Source: Takakia lepidozioides
Taxonomy: Eukaryota > Streptophyta > Takakiopsida > Takakiales > Takakiaceae
DNA: 64,000 nucleotides
Direction of reading: 5' to 3'
Assembly (NCBI GenBank): GCA_030704615.1
Contig: CM060732.1
Location: 51,751,053-51,815,052 of the forward strand
The translations under genes were made by a program, and so were the position numbers. The notes beneath the pieces were generated by a model, which was not told the origin of the DNA, searched no databases, and was given only the letters and a program-made list of their open reading frames with translations. Below, piece after piece: positions 20,901-29,517 of this stretch; the first letter of the stretch is position 1; the number at the start of each line of letters is the position of its first letter.

Positions 20901-23879
20901 ACATGCTTCTGTCTAGTAATGGCTGAGAAAGACACAACAAATAGAATAGCGTTCATCTGATGAGTAGCTATATTCCCTTGACCCTCTTTACTGTGCTCAT
21001 CTGCAATGCGTTTTCTACAATCTTTGATCATGTGACCAAGTTTCTTGCAATAAAAGCACCTTACTTTGGCCTTTTTGATCTTTGAGCTAGATTGAGGTTT
21101 CTGAAACCTCTAGGACTTCTGAGACACATGTGAAGGGAGTCTTCTATTCAAGACTACTCCAGTCTTGCCTGTGAACAAAGCTCTGTCTACCTCTGTAGAC
21201 GTACCTTGACCTTTTCTTCTTGTTTCCTCCTTGAGGAGAAGTCCTATGACAACATCAATAGTTAAGTTGGTTTGTCCTGCTAGAGACACCACAAAACCAT
21301 CATAGGATTCAGGTAAGGTTGCCAATAACACCACTGCGGCGTGTTCATCAGTCACATTAGTTCCCACAGAGACTAGTTGATCTCGCAACACACAAAACAA
21401 ATTCAAGTGTTGTTCAACTGAGTCTGACTCAGTCATCTTCAGACCATAGAACTTCTGCGTCACATACACTTGCGATGTGACATCCTTTATCTTATATATG
21501 CTTGTTATTTATTCCAAACATCCTTAGCATTCTTAGCGCTTATAATGAGATACAACTGATTGTCTCTCAAGCTTGTGATGATGCTAGCTCTTGCTTTCTG
21601 ATCTTTCCTATCCCATATGGCTTGGCCAACAATAGTATCAGGTCTTGGGTCTGATCCATCAACCACTCCCCATAGATCTTTGTCTAGAAGGACCATCTCC
21701 ATCCTAAACTTCCAGGTTTGATAGTTAGCCCCATTGAATCGATCTTCCACTCTCACATCTAATGCATTTGTCATAGACATAGAAGGAGGATTGCTAGAAG
21801 ACGACGCTCCAGCCATAATCAAGTTCTCTCAATCTCAACTACCAACTCTCACCTAGAGAAGAGTGGCTCTGATACCATGTTAGAATTGAACAAGAACAGG
21901 AACAAGAACTAAAGCTAAAACTAAAGCTCTCATCCCAACCATAGAAGCCACCATCATTCTCTTACACTTAGACTAGTGGCTTCACCCCCGAGCTTATACA
22001 AGAAGGTCTCTAGGAAATCCTACTTGATCACTTCCACTTCCACTATGGTGACCATCCACCTTCTAACCATTCACCTTCCAAAGGTGAGTTAAACAAGATA
22101 GTCTTTTAGACTTCTAAACCTTTGGCCTTCAAGACTCTTAGTCTTCTAGATATGTTTAATTACTTCCAACAAGTTGAACCACACCCTGTTTATGTGTCAT
22201 GTGTCACTATTATAGGCTGTTATTGTAAGTCACTTCTCATCAAATATTTTTCAGTTCAAAGTTTTTACGGGGTATTCCTTTGTAGCATGCTCTGGCACAT
22301 GTTCTTGTCATCAAAGAGAAATTGCCTTGCAATCCAGTCTATGCTGGCTAATCGCCATGGTCTCTTCTGGGACTTGGAACCTTCCCTTTACCAGCGGTGT
22401 GATGCTAAATATTTGGATGGTAACAGGAAGATGGCAGAGCCTGATGCAGGCTCAGAGAGTGGGGTAAAATTGGTATTGGAGGATTACCCTTATGCACAAG
22501 ATGGTCTGGATCTATGGTGTGCAATCAGATCCTGGATCCACGCCTATGTTGACATCTTTTACGAGGATGACAAGACTATCCAACAGGACAAAGAGCTTCG
22601 GGAGTGGTGGACCGATATTCGTACAAAGGGACATTATGACAAGAAGGATGCACCTGGATGGCCAACATTGGACTCCAAAGCAGACCTTATAAAAATTTTG
22701 ACCATCATCATCTGGGTGGCTTCAGCCCTCCATGCGGCAGTAAACTTTGGACAGTATGCATATAGCGGTTATTTGCCCAATCTTCCATCCACCATGCGGA
22801 AGTTGATCCCAACAGACGAGAGTAGCAAAGACCTCATCGAACTGGATCAAAACCCGGAGAGATACTTCATTCAAGCCCATGCGAGCAAATCACAAGCCAC
22901 CACTGTCATGATGATTACTGAAATCTTGTCGAGCCATGCTAAAGAAGAGCATTACCTTGGTGAACGGGATGACAGTCAATGGACAAATGATGGACAGGTA
23001 CTTGTTTCATGAAGCTAAAAGCTTTACAATATTCCCAGGAACTAGGGCATCCTTGAATGAACGTTTATGTCATCCAGGTAGGCATTCAAACAAATCATGT
23101 TTAGTCGCTCTTGATTTAAACCTGTAAATGTCATTCTCGGGGTTGGTATCGTTGAAGTCGTTCAGATGATAATGTCAATTTGCTAATAACAATATTAATT
23201 ACCTTTTCTCAATCCATTGCAGGGGCTTGGCATAGTTGTTCAAACAGATGAAAGAACACTCCAACACAGATCCCTAAAAGAAAACTCAGACAAAAAGTTT
23301 CTTGCAATGTCTAAGTTATTCCTTCTTTCAGGGGCTGGCATAGTTGAAGAAATATATGGAACAATAGTTTTTATTCTTAGCTGTGGGTTTTTTGTTTCCT
23401 CTCACATGTTTCCTTCCATTTTGTGCCATAAGCTCTATGAGCTTTCCGCGGACTTATAAAGCACCATTCCATTTCATTTCTTTTAGGGACCTGTGTTGGA
23501 GTGTTCTTTATTTCTTCTAAAGGGTGAAGGCCTTGTGCAGGCAAGCTGCCAAACAGTTCTGATCCTCATAGTGGAAGACTTCAGTGAGAGATGGGGTTCC
23601 GCGGAATAGACAGTGGAATCTCGCATGGATCTCGTAGTATAGAAAGTATAGAAAGAAAGATTTGTTTGCAAAATGTTTAATTCCTCTCTACCTATGTGAT
23701 AGGTGATCGTAGCATTCCAGAAGTTTGGCGAAAGATTGGACAAACTTACGGTTAAGTTTGCAGCAAGAAATGAGAGCATGCAACGCTGGGGGCCTGCCCA
23801 AGTCCCATACACTTTGTTGTACCCTTTCTCCCATCCAGGAGTGACGGGCAGGGGTGTACCCAACAGTATTTCAATCTAA
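14945..23879 (+). CDS. LOX: lipoxygenase, 11 exons, one frame break
   Basis: Plant-type lipoxygenase: it adds O2 to linoleic or linolenic acid to give hydroperoxides, the entry to oxylipin synthesis. Exons by homology and GT/AG sites: 14945-14953, 15295-15481 (or 15484), 16423-16694, 17019-17253, 17417-17761, 18208-18293, 18630-18737, 19012-19359, 19610-19876, 22427-22997, 23703-23879. All splice phases agree except within exon 8, which has one base too many. The product would be about 867 residues, normal for plants (about 830-930). Order: PLAT/LH2 domain, then the catalytic alpha-helical domain, ending GVPNSISI. I see no clear transit peptide, so a cytosolic location is a guess. Introns 9 and 10 carry transposons. 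It is either a recent pseudogene or an intact gene with a sequencing error in exon 8. Confidence 0.93.
15295..16694 (+). other. LOX: LOX exons 2-3: PLAT/LH2 domain
   Basis: Exon 2 reads [14 protein letters not shown] and [13 protein letters not shown], the first strands of the PLAT beta-barrel, which in this family helps substrate and membrane binding. Exon 3 (from 16423) completes it with [34 protein letters not shown] and [13 protein letters not shown], ending ERIFFSNQ. These are standard plant lipoxygenase blocks in the usual order. The exon 2 donor is either at 15482 or at 15485. Both give phase 1, and the choice changes one Gly. Intron 2 (about 940 bp) shows no other feature. Confidence 0.9.
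17019..19876 (+). other. LOX: LOX exons 4-9: catalytic domain, first part
   Basis: Exon 4 gives [20 protein letters not shown] and the [11 protein letters not shown] block. Exon 5 gives [16 protein letters not shown]. Exon 6 gives [20 protein letters not shown]. Exon 7 gives the EGLSVEQ helix. Exon 8 gives [19 protein letters not shown] and the first iron histidines. Exons 8 and 9 together spell HQLYSHWARTH, then [19 protein letters not shown], meeting the pattern H-x4-H-x4-H-x17-H-x8-H. Two of these His bind iron in soybean LOX-1. The Ala in CANGIIE is the S-specific (not R) residue, and CF stands where soybean LOX-1 has TF, which suggests a 13-lipoxygenase. That last point is inference. Confidence 0.9.
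19268..19307 (+). other. LOX: frame break inside LOX exon 8
   Basis: Upstream the exon reads [11 protein letters not shown] and on to VLQED. Downstream conserved text [11 protein letters not shown] is in the next frame. The first frame stops at 19306-19308 and the second has a TGA at 19265-19267, so the shift must lie between them. Exon 8 is 348 bases, one more than its flanking splice phases need. I found no intron that would repair it. Confidence 0.85.
19968..19972. repeat. target-site duplication AGTTG, left
   Basis: AGTTG directly precedes the copia element and recurs directly after it at 22172-22176. A perfect 5-bp duplication is expected of an LTR element insertion. Confidence 0.92.
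19973..20273 (-). repeat. copia 3' LTR
   Basis: Runs from TGTTAGAATTGAG to CTTCCAACA, 301 bp. It pairs with 21878-22171. On the element strand this is the downstream LTR. Confidence 0.94.
20342..21095 (-). pseudogene. copia zinc knuckle, protease and RNase H remnant
   Basis: The minus strand reads [14 protein letters not shown] (CX2CX4HX4C knuckle) and then [12 protein letters not shown], the aspartic protease active site of copia elements. After [13 protein letters not shown] the text jumps straight to the end of reverse transcriptase ([20 protein letters not shown]) and the RNase H domain ([32 protein letters not shown]). Integrase and the reverse-transcriptase catalytic core are therefore missing. 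Typical [11 protein letters not shown] text marks the junction. Confidence 0.92.
21110..21822 (-). pseudogene. copia Gag, frameshifted
   Basis: Two minus-strand frames (21822-21505 and 21469-21110) form one copia Gag. The first has [18 protein letters not shown] and [12 protein letters not shown], the second [19 protein letters not shown] and [13 protein letters not shown], as usual for the UBN2/Retrotran_gag family of nucleocapsid proteins. The shift lies between VWNK and VTQKFY, at about 21470-21505. Confidence 0.9.
21862..21877 (-). promoter_or_regulatory. primer binding site, tRNA-iMet type (copia)
   Basis: On the minus strand TGGTATCAGAGCCAC begins directly after the 5' LTR. This is the standard site complementary to the 3' end of initiator tRNA-Met in plant LTR elements. 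Confidence 0.92.
21878..22171 (-). repeat. copia 5' LTR
   Basis: 294 bp, same termini as 19973-20273. The small length difference comes from a short repeat variation near CTAAAGCTAAAACT. A TGGTATCAGAGCCAC primer site follows on the minus strand. Confidence 0.94.
22172..22176. repeat. target-site duplication AGTTG, right
   Basis: Second copy of the 5-bp duplication flanking the copia element. Confidence 0.92.
22427..23879 (+). other. LOX: LOX exons 10-11: C-terminal catalytic part
   Basis: Exon 10 carries [20 protein letters not shown], then [19 protein letters not shown], holding the third iron His and the Asn ligand, then [10 protein letters not shown]. Exon 11 (23703-23879) gives [15 protein letters not shown], then [20 protein letters not shown] and the C-terminal SISI, whose last Ile carboxylate binds iron. 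The TAA stop is at 23877. Exon 9 ends in phase 2 (AG) and exon 10 starts with G, which rebuilds an Arg codon across the large intron. Confidence 0.93.
23251..23510. mobile_element. MITE-like element in LOX intron 10
   Basis: AAAGAACACTCCAACACAGA at 23251 continues as TCCCTAAAAG. Its reverse complement, with one mismatch (GGTCCC for GATCCC), lies at about 23479-23510, giving terminal inverted repeats of about 30 bp around a 260-bp unit. The interior has no coding sequence. The phrase GGGGCTTGGCATAGTTG just outside the left end recurs inside as GGGGCTGGCATAGTTG near 23331. I could not fix a target duplication. Confidence 0.65.
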
Positions 23880-25570
23880 GTAATCTGCATAGAAATGAGA
23901 TCCCTATATCTGGTCTCCCCTCTGATTCTGTTCAGAACTTGCATGTTGGGAGACTTGGATTTGAAGATGTTTACAATTGTATGCTGTTGCTCGGAAAGCA
24001 ATGCAGATGCAATTTGTGTCACTTAATCGTGTTTCAATATATCTGAACTTGAAACTATTGTTATACATTTATGTTTGCTCAGATCCAATGTACGTGGCGG
24101 GCACTTGTTCCGGCCCACTTCACCATATTCCCACAATCAGAGTGTTATGAAGATTGTGCTTTCGCTTGAATTCTTTTGGACATCGGTCGTGCTTCTCGCA
24201 TCAAGGACCTAGAACTTCCTACCTCTAAAAGCTTAAGCTTAAGCCTAAGCCAGCTTTGCCAGCACTGATAATGGCTATCTTTTTTTATCTCAACTAGCCC
24301 AACACTAGGCCAAACCTATGAGTACATGTTGTTAGAAGGATTAGTAAATCCAATGTAGGTTAGAAAGTCTAATAAAGTAAATAGTTAGTGAAAAGAAGTT
24401 ACGTTCACTGGAGCCTTCATATAAATGTTGAGCTTGGGGGTGAAGCACTTGGTATCTTGAGTGACTTCTATGGTTGGGAGGAGAACTCCTTCTGACATAT
24501 AAAGTCTTATTCTTATTTTTTTTTTAATTTGTTTTTTTTTTTTTTTTTTCTTATACTTTTGAGTGTATCTAATCATAACTCTAACACATGCAACTCCACA
24601 AAGTTGTCTGTCAGCAAACACTCCATGAAATTTTCCCAACCCTACAGCCAAAGCTCAGCATCATTCAGCCCAAATTTTGCAATCTCAGACACTGTTCCTT
24701 ATAAATGCGTACCTCATTTCCATCTAATCAACCCAAAAAAAAAGGATTCACATGTACATTGAGTTTTGGAGATAACAGGGATTGTTAATTGTGTACTTGT
24801 GCAGTTGCAATTCACAGAGTCAATCCTCTAGATTCCAGCTAGACTTAGTGCAGTAGTACAGTTGGTAGTTACATAGTTATGTCACCATCTAAGTAGATGG
24901 ATAAGCCCATTGGCTGTACGTGGCTAATCAATTCTTTAACATCTTTAGTAGTTGCTCAGAATAGTTAACCCCTAAAGGATGGAGCGACCCAAACTGGGTT
25001 GGTTAGATTTAGGAAAGTGTTTGGTTATCACTGGGGGTTAAGCCTGATTTGGGCATGTTTAGGCTCATTGGATAGGTAATGGCTCAGCTATGAGGTGGCA
25101 TTTCCCAATTCGTCATTGGCCCTGGCCCGAGCCACGTGGAACATCTAGAGTATGCCACACTCGTGGTTTTCCTCCATCCTACGTGTCAACTTGGGTCAGG
25201 TTAGGGAGAAATTCCACGCATTGCCCACTTGCGCAGGGTGGCGCGTCTCCCAACACCCTTTATTGCGCCCCCTCCACCCTAAAGCGGCCCGCCCCCCATT
25301 GGCAGGCAAAGGCAAAGGCACCCCCCCAAAATCCACATACTCCAAAAAGTATAGGCAAACATAGGTGCACATGGAGAAGTCATGGGCAGGGGCAAAAATC
25401 ATATGAAGGGAAGCTCTGATTGGCGCAAAAGTTTTTTTTGCTTACAAAAACCTGCCCACTACAGTACAAGCGGAGCGTTTGACAATTCAACGGTTCAAAT
25501 CTTTTCACCGAATCTTCTAATACGGTTTTGTACTTGCCCCTTTGAAATTCGGAAATTTGATCCTGTAGTG
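23880..25570. other. 3' flank of LOX and intergenic sequence
   Basis: No further gene. AATAAA at 24371 is a possible poly(A) signal about 490 bp past the stop. A short AAGCTTAAGC palindromic run lies near 24232, and long T-runs near 24518-24550. The rest up to the family B LTR is unique-looking. Confidence 0.4.
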
Positions 25571-26776
25571 TGAATATGTGGTTATTTTTATTTTTATTAC
25601 AACTGTTTGATGGGGCTAAGTACTTCAGATTTTTATAACATTTAAATAGTTGGATGAATGATCGTGATGGATGAATTATGACTCATTGGATAAAGACATC
25701 CATCCGCCAAACATCTATGTGCCCTAGATCGATGGGATTTATGAGTGACGGCGTTCTTCATGCAAGCACACGAGCGCGGGCATGACGAGCTGCTGACACA
25801 TTGTATTCTGCAGCAGACATCAGCCTACGTGCCTTAGTTTTTTGTTGCGATTTACTTTCCTGTTCCTTAATCAGTATCTGCTATGGCGGCTGAGTTAGTT
25901 TGCTAGACAGAGCTAGTTGATGTGATCAACTATAGGAGCTGCAGGTGTAGTAATTGCACATGCAAGTGGGGCTTGGATTTTAAGGTAGTTTTTGTGAGGA
26001 TGTCGCTCTTTTGGCTTTTGGGGGGAGATTGTAATGAGGCAGAGAAGGAGAGGTGGTGATGGTGACATAAACGAGAGACTTCGACTTCAAGCTGGGACTC
26101 GGAATTTTGTGTGTGGAAGGATTATACTGATGAAGAAGTATAAATCGACTGTTTGGGTCACTGTTTGTTTTTGTGTCTGGAATCGTACTTGCATGATGCA
26201 TTAGTTCCTACGTTGTTGCCATTAGGGAAGTCTGATTACAGCTATGGTCAGTTTGAGCATGTAACGGGTGTGGGTGCAATAGCTGGGAAATCAGGGCATG
26301 TATGTAGTGCCTCACTCAAACCACCTACTGGGGAAACTTCACATTGCATAACTGGAATATTAGGGTGCATCTGTAAAGTGGCAGCATTGTTATTTGCTTC
26401 CAGAGATCAGTTGAACCCGTTGCTCGTTCGTAACGGAAGAGTGTATTTGGATCTGACCCTTGGACTTGAGAGGTAAAAGATGAGAGAGAGTGAGAGAAAG
26501 TGAGCTGATGTCGGGTAGGCTCGAGTAGTTCGATCATGCTGTTTGAAAGGATGTCATGAATACAAAAGGGTGATGGCTCTTCACGGGCAAGACCCACCTT
26601 TCAAAGGGGAATCTGTGAAGGCTATGCTGGGTATTTTGCAGCATGCATAATCACATGCAAGGTAGTCGATAATATGTGATGGATGTGTGTCATACCCATG
26701 TCTTCCCTTCCGTTGCAGCATGGGTGGGACGGAATGGTACTCTGGTGACTTGAAGTGAATGTTTTGCCCCTTTCTT
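25571..26776 (+). repeat. family B 5' LTR
   Basis: Starts TGAATATGTGG and ends just before the primer site, at TTTCTT. Homologous to 53100-54260. It does not end in the usual CA as far as I can see, so the exact 3' border is uncertain by a few bases. Confidence 0.85.
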
Positions 26777-26788
26777 TGGTATCAGAGC
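26777..26788 (+). promoter_or_regulatory. primer binding site, tRNA-iMet type (family B)
   Basis: TGGTATCAGAGC directly follows the 5' LTR and fits the 3' end of initiator tRNA-Met. Confidence 0.88.
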
Positions 26789-27249
26789 TGATGTCGGTCT
26801 TTGTTTTGCTTGCATTCTTTACAATGGTTCATTGTGTGTTTTGGTAATCTCTCTTTACATGGCCGGTAAGGATCATACCCTGATACCCGATGAACCAAGC
26901 ATTGGAGACATCCTCATATGTTTTAGCCAGCGTGCTGGCAACGTTAGTGCTGCGCCAAGGCTCTATTTTTTTAATCCTGCTTGGAGATTGAGGGATGGTG
27001 ACTTGTGCCTTCAAGTGATACATGCGGGAGGCCGCAGTATACAGTTCTTTGGATGAGGGAATCAAGAAGGTGGGAAAGAATTAACACTATGGCTAGGGAA
27101 GTTACATAGGGAGGTCGTGTAGAGATGTTGCGTAATGGAGTGTGGGAATGGTACAGGGGTCAAAACTTATGCAGGTGTGTGTGTTTGCCTGTTGATTTTT
27201 GTTGCTTACTGTTTTCTTTTCGTTTTGATTGCTGCTGAGTATTTGGAGG

Positions 27250-27528
27250 ATGACGAGCCCAGCGGCCATTGAGGCCCCGTTCTTCGGTAGGGAGAACGAA
27301 GATATTCACGACTGGATCGACCAAATCCAGATGTCTGGAGACGTACAGGATCTGAGTGAAGACAAGATGTTCAAAGTGGCCCGGTTGAATCTACGTTCCA
27401 AGGCGGACGAATGGTTCCGCAAGCAGAACCCAAGGCCAGACAATTGGCCAGACTTCCAGGCTACAATTACCGCCAAGTTTGGAGTTGTGGACATGGCAGA
27501 AATCAAGATGAGTGCTGGGACAGGTTGA
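27250..27528 (+). pseudogene. family B Gag, truncated
   Basis: From ATG 27250 (MTSPAAIEAPFFGREN): HDWIDQIQ, LSEDKMFKVARLNL, KADEWFRKQNPRPDNWPDF. These match the helical capsid-like part of the gypsy retrotransposon gag domain. The frame ends at 27526-27528 and runs straight into the protease. The zinc-knuckle region that normally lies between them is missing, so a deletion near 27510 has joined Gag to protease. Confidence 0.75.
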
Positions 27529-28012
27529 CACTGGTGCAATGTTGTCCGTGATGTCAGCCAGCACGTTCAGAGATCTTGGACTTATGGGCTCAGTGGTGAG
27601 TGACAAGGAGGTCACTTATAGAGTGGCATCTAGTGCACTGGAGACTGCCATGGGACGTTTGGAGAATCTAAAGGTGACCGTGGATGAGCTCACTAACCGC
27701 TTTGTCGTTTTTTGTGGTAGATACGAACACATATAATATGCTTCTGGGGTTGGACTTTTTGAAAAAGTTTGGTGCTGTTGTTGACACCGAGAATGAAACC
27801 TTGAGGGTAAGATACGGGCCTGGCAAAGCGGTGGCCCACTTCCCTCTTCATACCATCAACCAAATTGAACAAGTGAAACAGTGGAGCTCTGTGTCCGTGA
27901 GGGAGGAAGTGCATGAGCACGTCATGACAATTACACATGCTGCTCATTTACTTCTGCCCAACAGTGACCAGGAGATGGAGGAAGATCTGGATCCCCACAG
28001 TCCCACCGGGAG
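27512..28012 (+). pseudogene. family B aspartic protease
   Basis: Two overlapping frames carry a retropepsin-like domain: LGQVDTGAMLSVMSA with the DTG active site, then after a shift near 27700 VVDTNTYNMLLGLDFLKKFG, the second conserved block (LLGxDFL). A Pro/Glu-rich linker (EMEEDLDPHSPTGSA) leads to the A1 insertion at 28013-28017. After A1 the same frame resumes at 37988 as STSDESSLETRF. Confidence 0.82.
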
Positions 28013-28017
28013 TGCCT
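28013..28017. repeat. target-site duplication TGCCT, left (A1)
   Basis: TGCCT precedes the A1 5' LTR and follows the A1 3' LTR at 37988-37992. A perfect 5-bp duplication. Confidence 0.95.
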
Positions 28018-28927
28018 TGTTAGGAGGCAGTCTAGGACTTAGGCATTTTTATGGGTTCTGTGGAGTCTGGGACTTAGACACTTCTATGGGTTCTGAGGGG
28101 TACCCTTAAATTTTTGAGATAGCCCGTGACAGCCAGTCACAGCCCGACACAGTCACAGACCGTCACAACCATACACAGCCCGACACAGTCACAGCCCGTC
28201 ACAGCCATACACAGCCAGTCACAACCCGATACAGCCCGAAACAGCCGTCACAGTCTGACACAGTCGCACAATCAGTCACAGCTGTCACAGTCGTAGGGAA
28301 CGGTTATCATGACAGGGAACGACTGTGGGGAACAACATCTGCCGGGGAACATGTAATTCACGGAGGACGGTTGGTGAAGGAAAACGGTTAGAACAGGGGG
28401 GAAGGAGATAAAGCGGGCAGCGGAGAGAGGAGAGGATCACTTTTTGGGGGATGGAGATCACTGCTGGGGAACTTTAGCCACGGAGATCACTCCTGGGGAA
28501 GGACTAAGATCAAAGGAAGGGAAGCTGGCGAGGAGGAAGGAGATACTATAGGACAGAGTTAGTACGAGATGGAGGATTACTTAGAGGGATAGATTAGAGA
28601 AGTTAGGACATCAGCATGTATCCGATTATGATTAATCTGATTATCATCCGATACAAACACCTTGTGTTGAGAGACTTGAGTGAAGTTGTGTATGAATGAA
28701 ATCAGGGGGCCCAAGAAGCAATCTGACGCTTAAAAAGATACCTAGTCATGATAAACAGAGAATATAAACTGATAAGGAATATAATTGGAAACCCAACAAT
28801 GATTCACTAGCTGCAGGTCATGACTGATTGTTTCACGCGGGCTGAATGCTTAGAGATATCCAACTTTTCTATCTTGGAGTTTCCCCCTCGGATAGCGAAG
28901 GGATGGGTGAGTAAAAGCCGCGTGACA
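28018..28927 (+). repeat. A1 5' LTR
   Basis: 910 bp, TGTTAGGAGGCAG to AAAAGCCGCGTGACA. At about 28125-28290 it holds an array of short CACAGCCCG(A/T)CACAGTC units shared by all family A LTRs. Confidence 0.95.
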
Positions 28928-28929
28928 TT

Positions 28930-28947
28930 TGGCGACCATACTGGGGA
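28930..28947 (+). promoter_or_regulatory. A1 primer binding site
   Basis: TGGCGACCATACTGGGGA starts two bases after the LTR. It begins with the TGG that pairs with tRNA CCA and resembles the TGGCGACTCC..CTGGGGA sites of Tat-type elements (tRNA-Arg-like). The tRNA assignment is inference. A2 has the same site. Confidence 0.75.
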
Positions 28948-29001
28948 ACTGAGTCAGGCATCTGGTGGGATCATGGTGGTTGGAGGATTATAGAATTTGA
29001 A

Positions 29002-29496
29002 GTGAATCAAATTCCCTGTGGAACGAAGGAAGAAAGATTGTCCAAACAATTCTTTCAAAGGTTCTTGGAATTGCCAGACGGTTGTAAAGAAAATATTCTT
29101 AAGCGAGTGCATGATGCTGATCCGGAATGGGGTCTGGAGAAAGGAGTGATAAAGATTTATCAGGTAGCCTGTAGAGGAAGAGCACGGTGGTTACCAACAT
29201 TGGTTTATGTGATAGCCTTACTATCTATTAAGCAGGTAGAGTTTGAAAGCTGGGAGGAAAGGAAAGTGAATGTTTACACTCATATGCATGAGGAGCTTGT
29301 ATTGGTAAAGAATTGGATTCCAAAGGATATCTTGTGGATCAAACTTACACCAAGAACAGCTTTTCAGACTTGTTTACCATATGGTTATATGGTAACGGAG
29401 ACTTCCAGTACAGCCAGAGGTACATTGAAGCTGGAAAGAAACCCAGGCATATATGAGAGATACTACAGGAGAGAATTTTGGTTGTTGCCACACTAA
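29002..29496 (+). CDS. A1 pre-gag ORF, no AUG at its start
   Basis: A frame open from 28915, through the primer site, to a TAA at 29494-29496. The conserved text begins about FEVNQIPCGTKEERLSKQFF and runs through KENILKRVHDAD, ARWLPTLVYVI, KVNVYTHMHEELVLVKNW and YERYYRREFWLLPH. No ATG occurs before 29284. The same protein, broken by shifts, is found in A2 (50848-51373), again without an early ATG. I recognise no domain; the composition is that of a small globular protein. It is separated from gag by about 20 bases. Non-AUG initiation or a spliced leader would be needed to express it. Confidence 0.6.
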   Translation: MNQIPCGTKEERLSKQFFQRFLELPDGCKENILKRVHDADPEWGLEKGVIKIYQVACRGRARWLPTLVYVIALLSIKQVEFESWEERKVNVYTHMHEELVLVKNWIPKDILWIKLTPRTAFQTCLPYGYMVTETSSTARGTLKLERNPGIYERYYRREFWLLPH

Positions 29497-29517
29497 AAGA
29501 AATGAAAGATATGGGAC

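Larger units (their letters stand above)
19973..22171 (-). mobile_element. Ty1/copia element in LOX intron 9, internally deleted
   Basis: A 2.2-kb element on the minus strand within intron 9 (19877-22426). It has near-identical terminal repeats (TGTTAGAATTGA ... TTCCAACA), an initiator-tRNA-Met primer site next to the right LTR, and a perfect 5-bp target duplication AGTTG. It encodes Gag, a zinc knuckle, the protease active site and the last part of reverse transcriptase plus RNase H. Integrase and most of reverse transcriptase are deleted. By eye the two LTRs differ at only a few places, so the insertion is young. Because it lies in an intron with intact flanking splice sites, it need not stop the host gene from working. 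Confidence 0.95.

Noticed and set aside
22122-22426. Extending lipoxygenase exon 10 upstream along its open frame
   Set aside because: The open frame runs into the copia LTR. The acceptor TAACAG at 22426 restores the phase required by exon 9.
23483-23863. A 126-residue minus-strand frame at the end of the lipoxygenase gene
   Set aside because: It lies opposite exon 11, whose plus-strand reading is the conserved lipoxygenase C-terminus.
25566-25570. TAGTG as the family B target duplication
   Set aside because: The right end of B is disrupted by A3 and the inversion, and no matching TAGTG is found at the restored border.
26153-26476. A 107-residue frame in the family B 5' LTR, also present in the 3' LTR (53683-54006)
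   Set aside because: The two LTRs were identical at insertion, so a shared frame of this size is expected. No motif and no sign of selection beyond LTR similarity.
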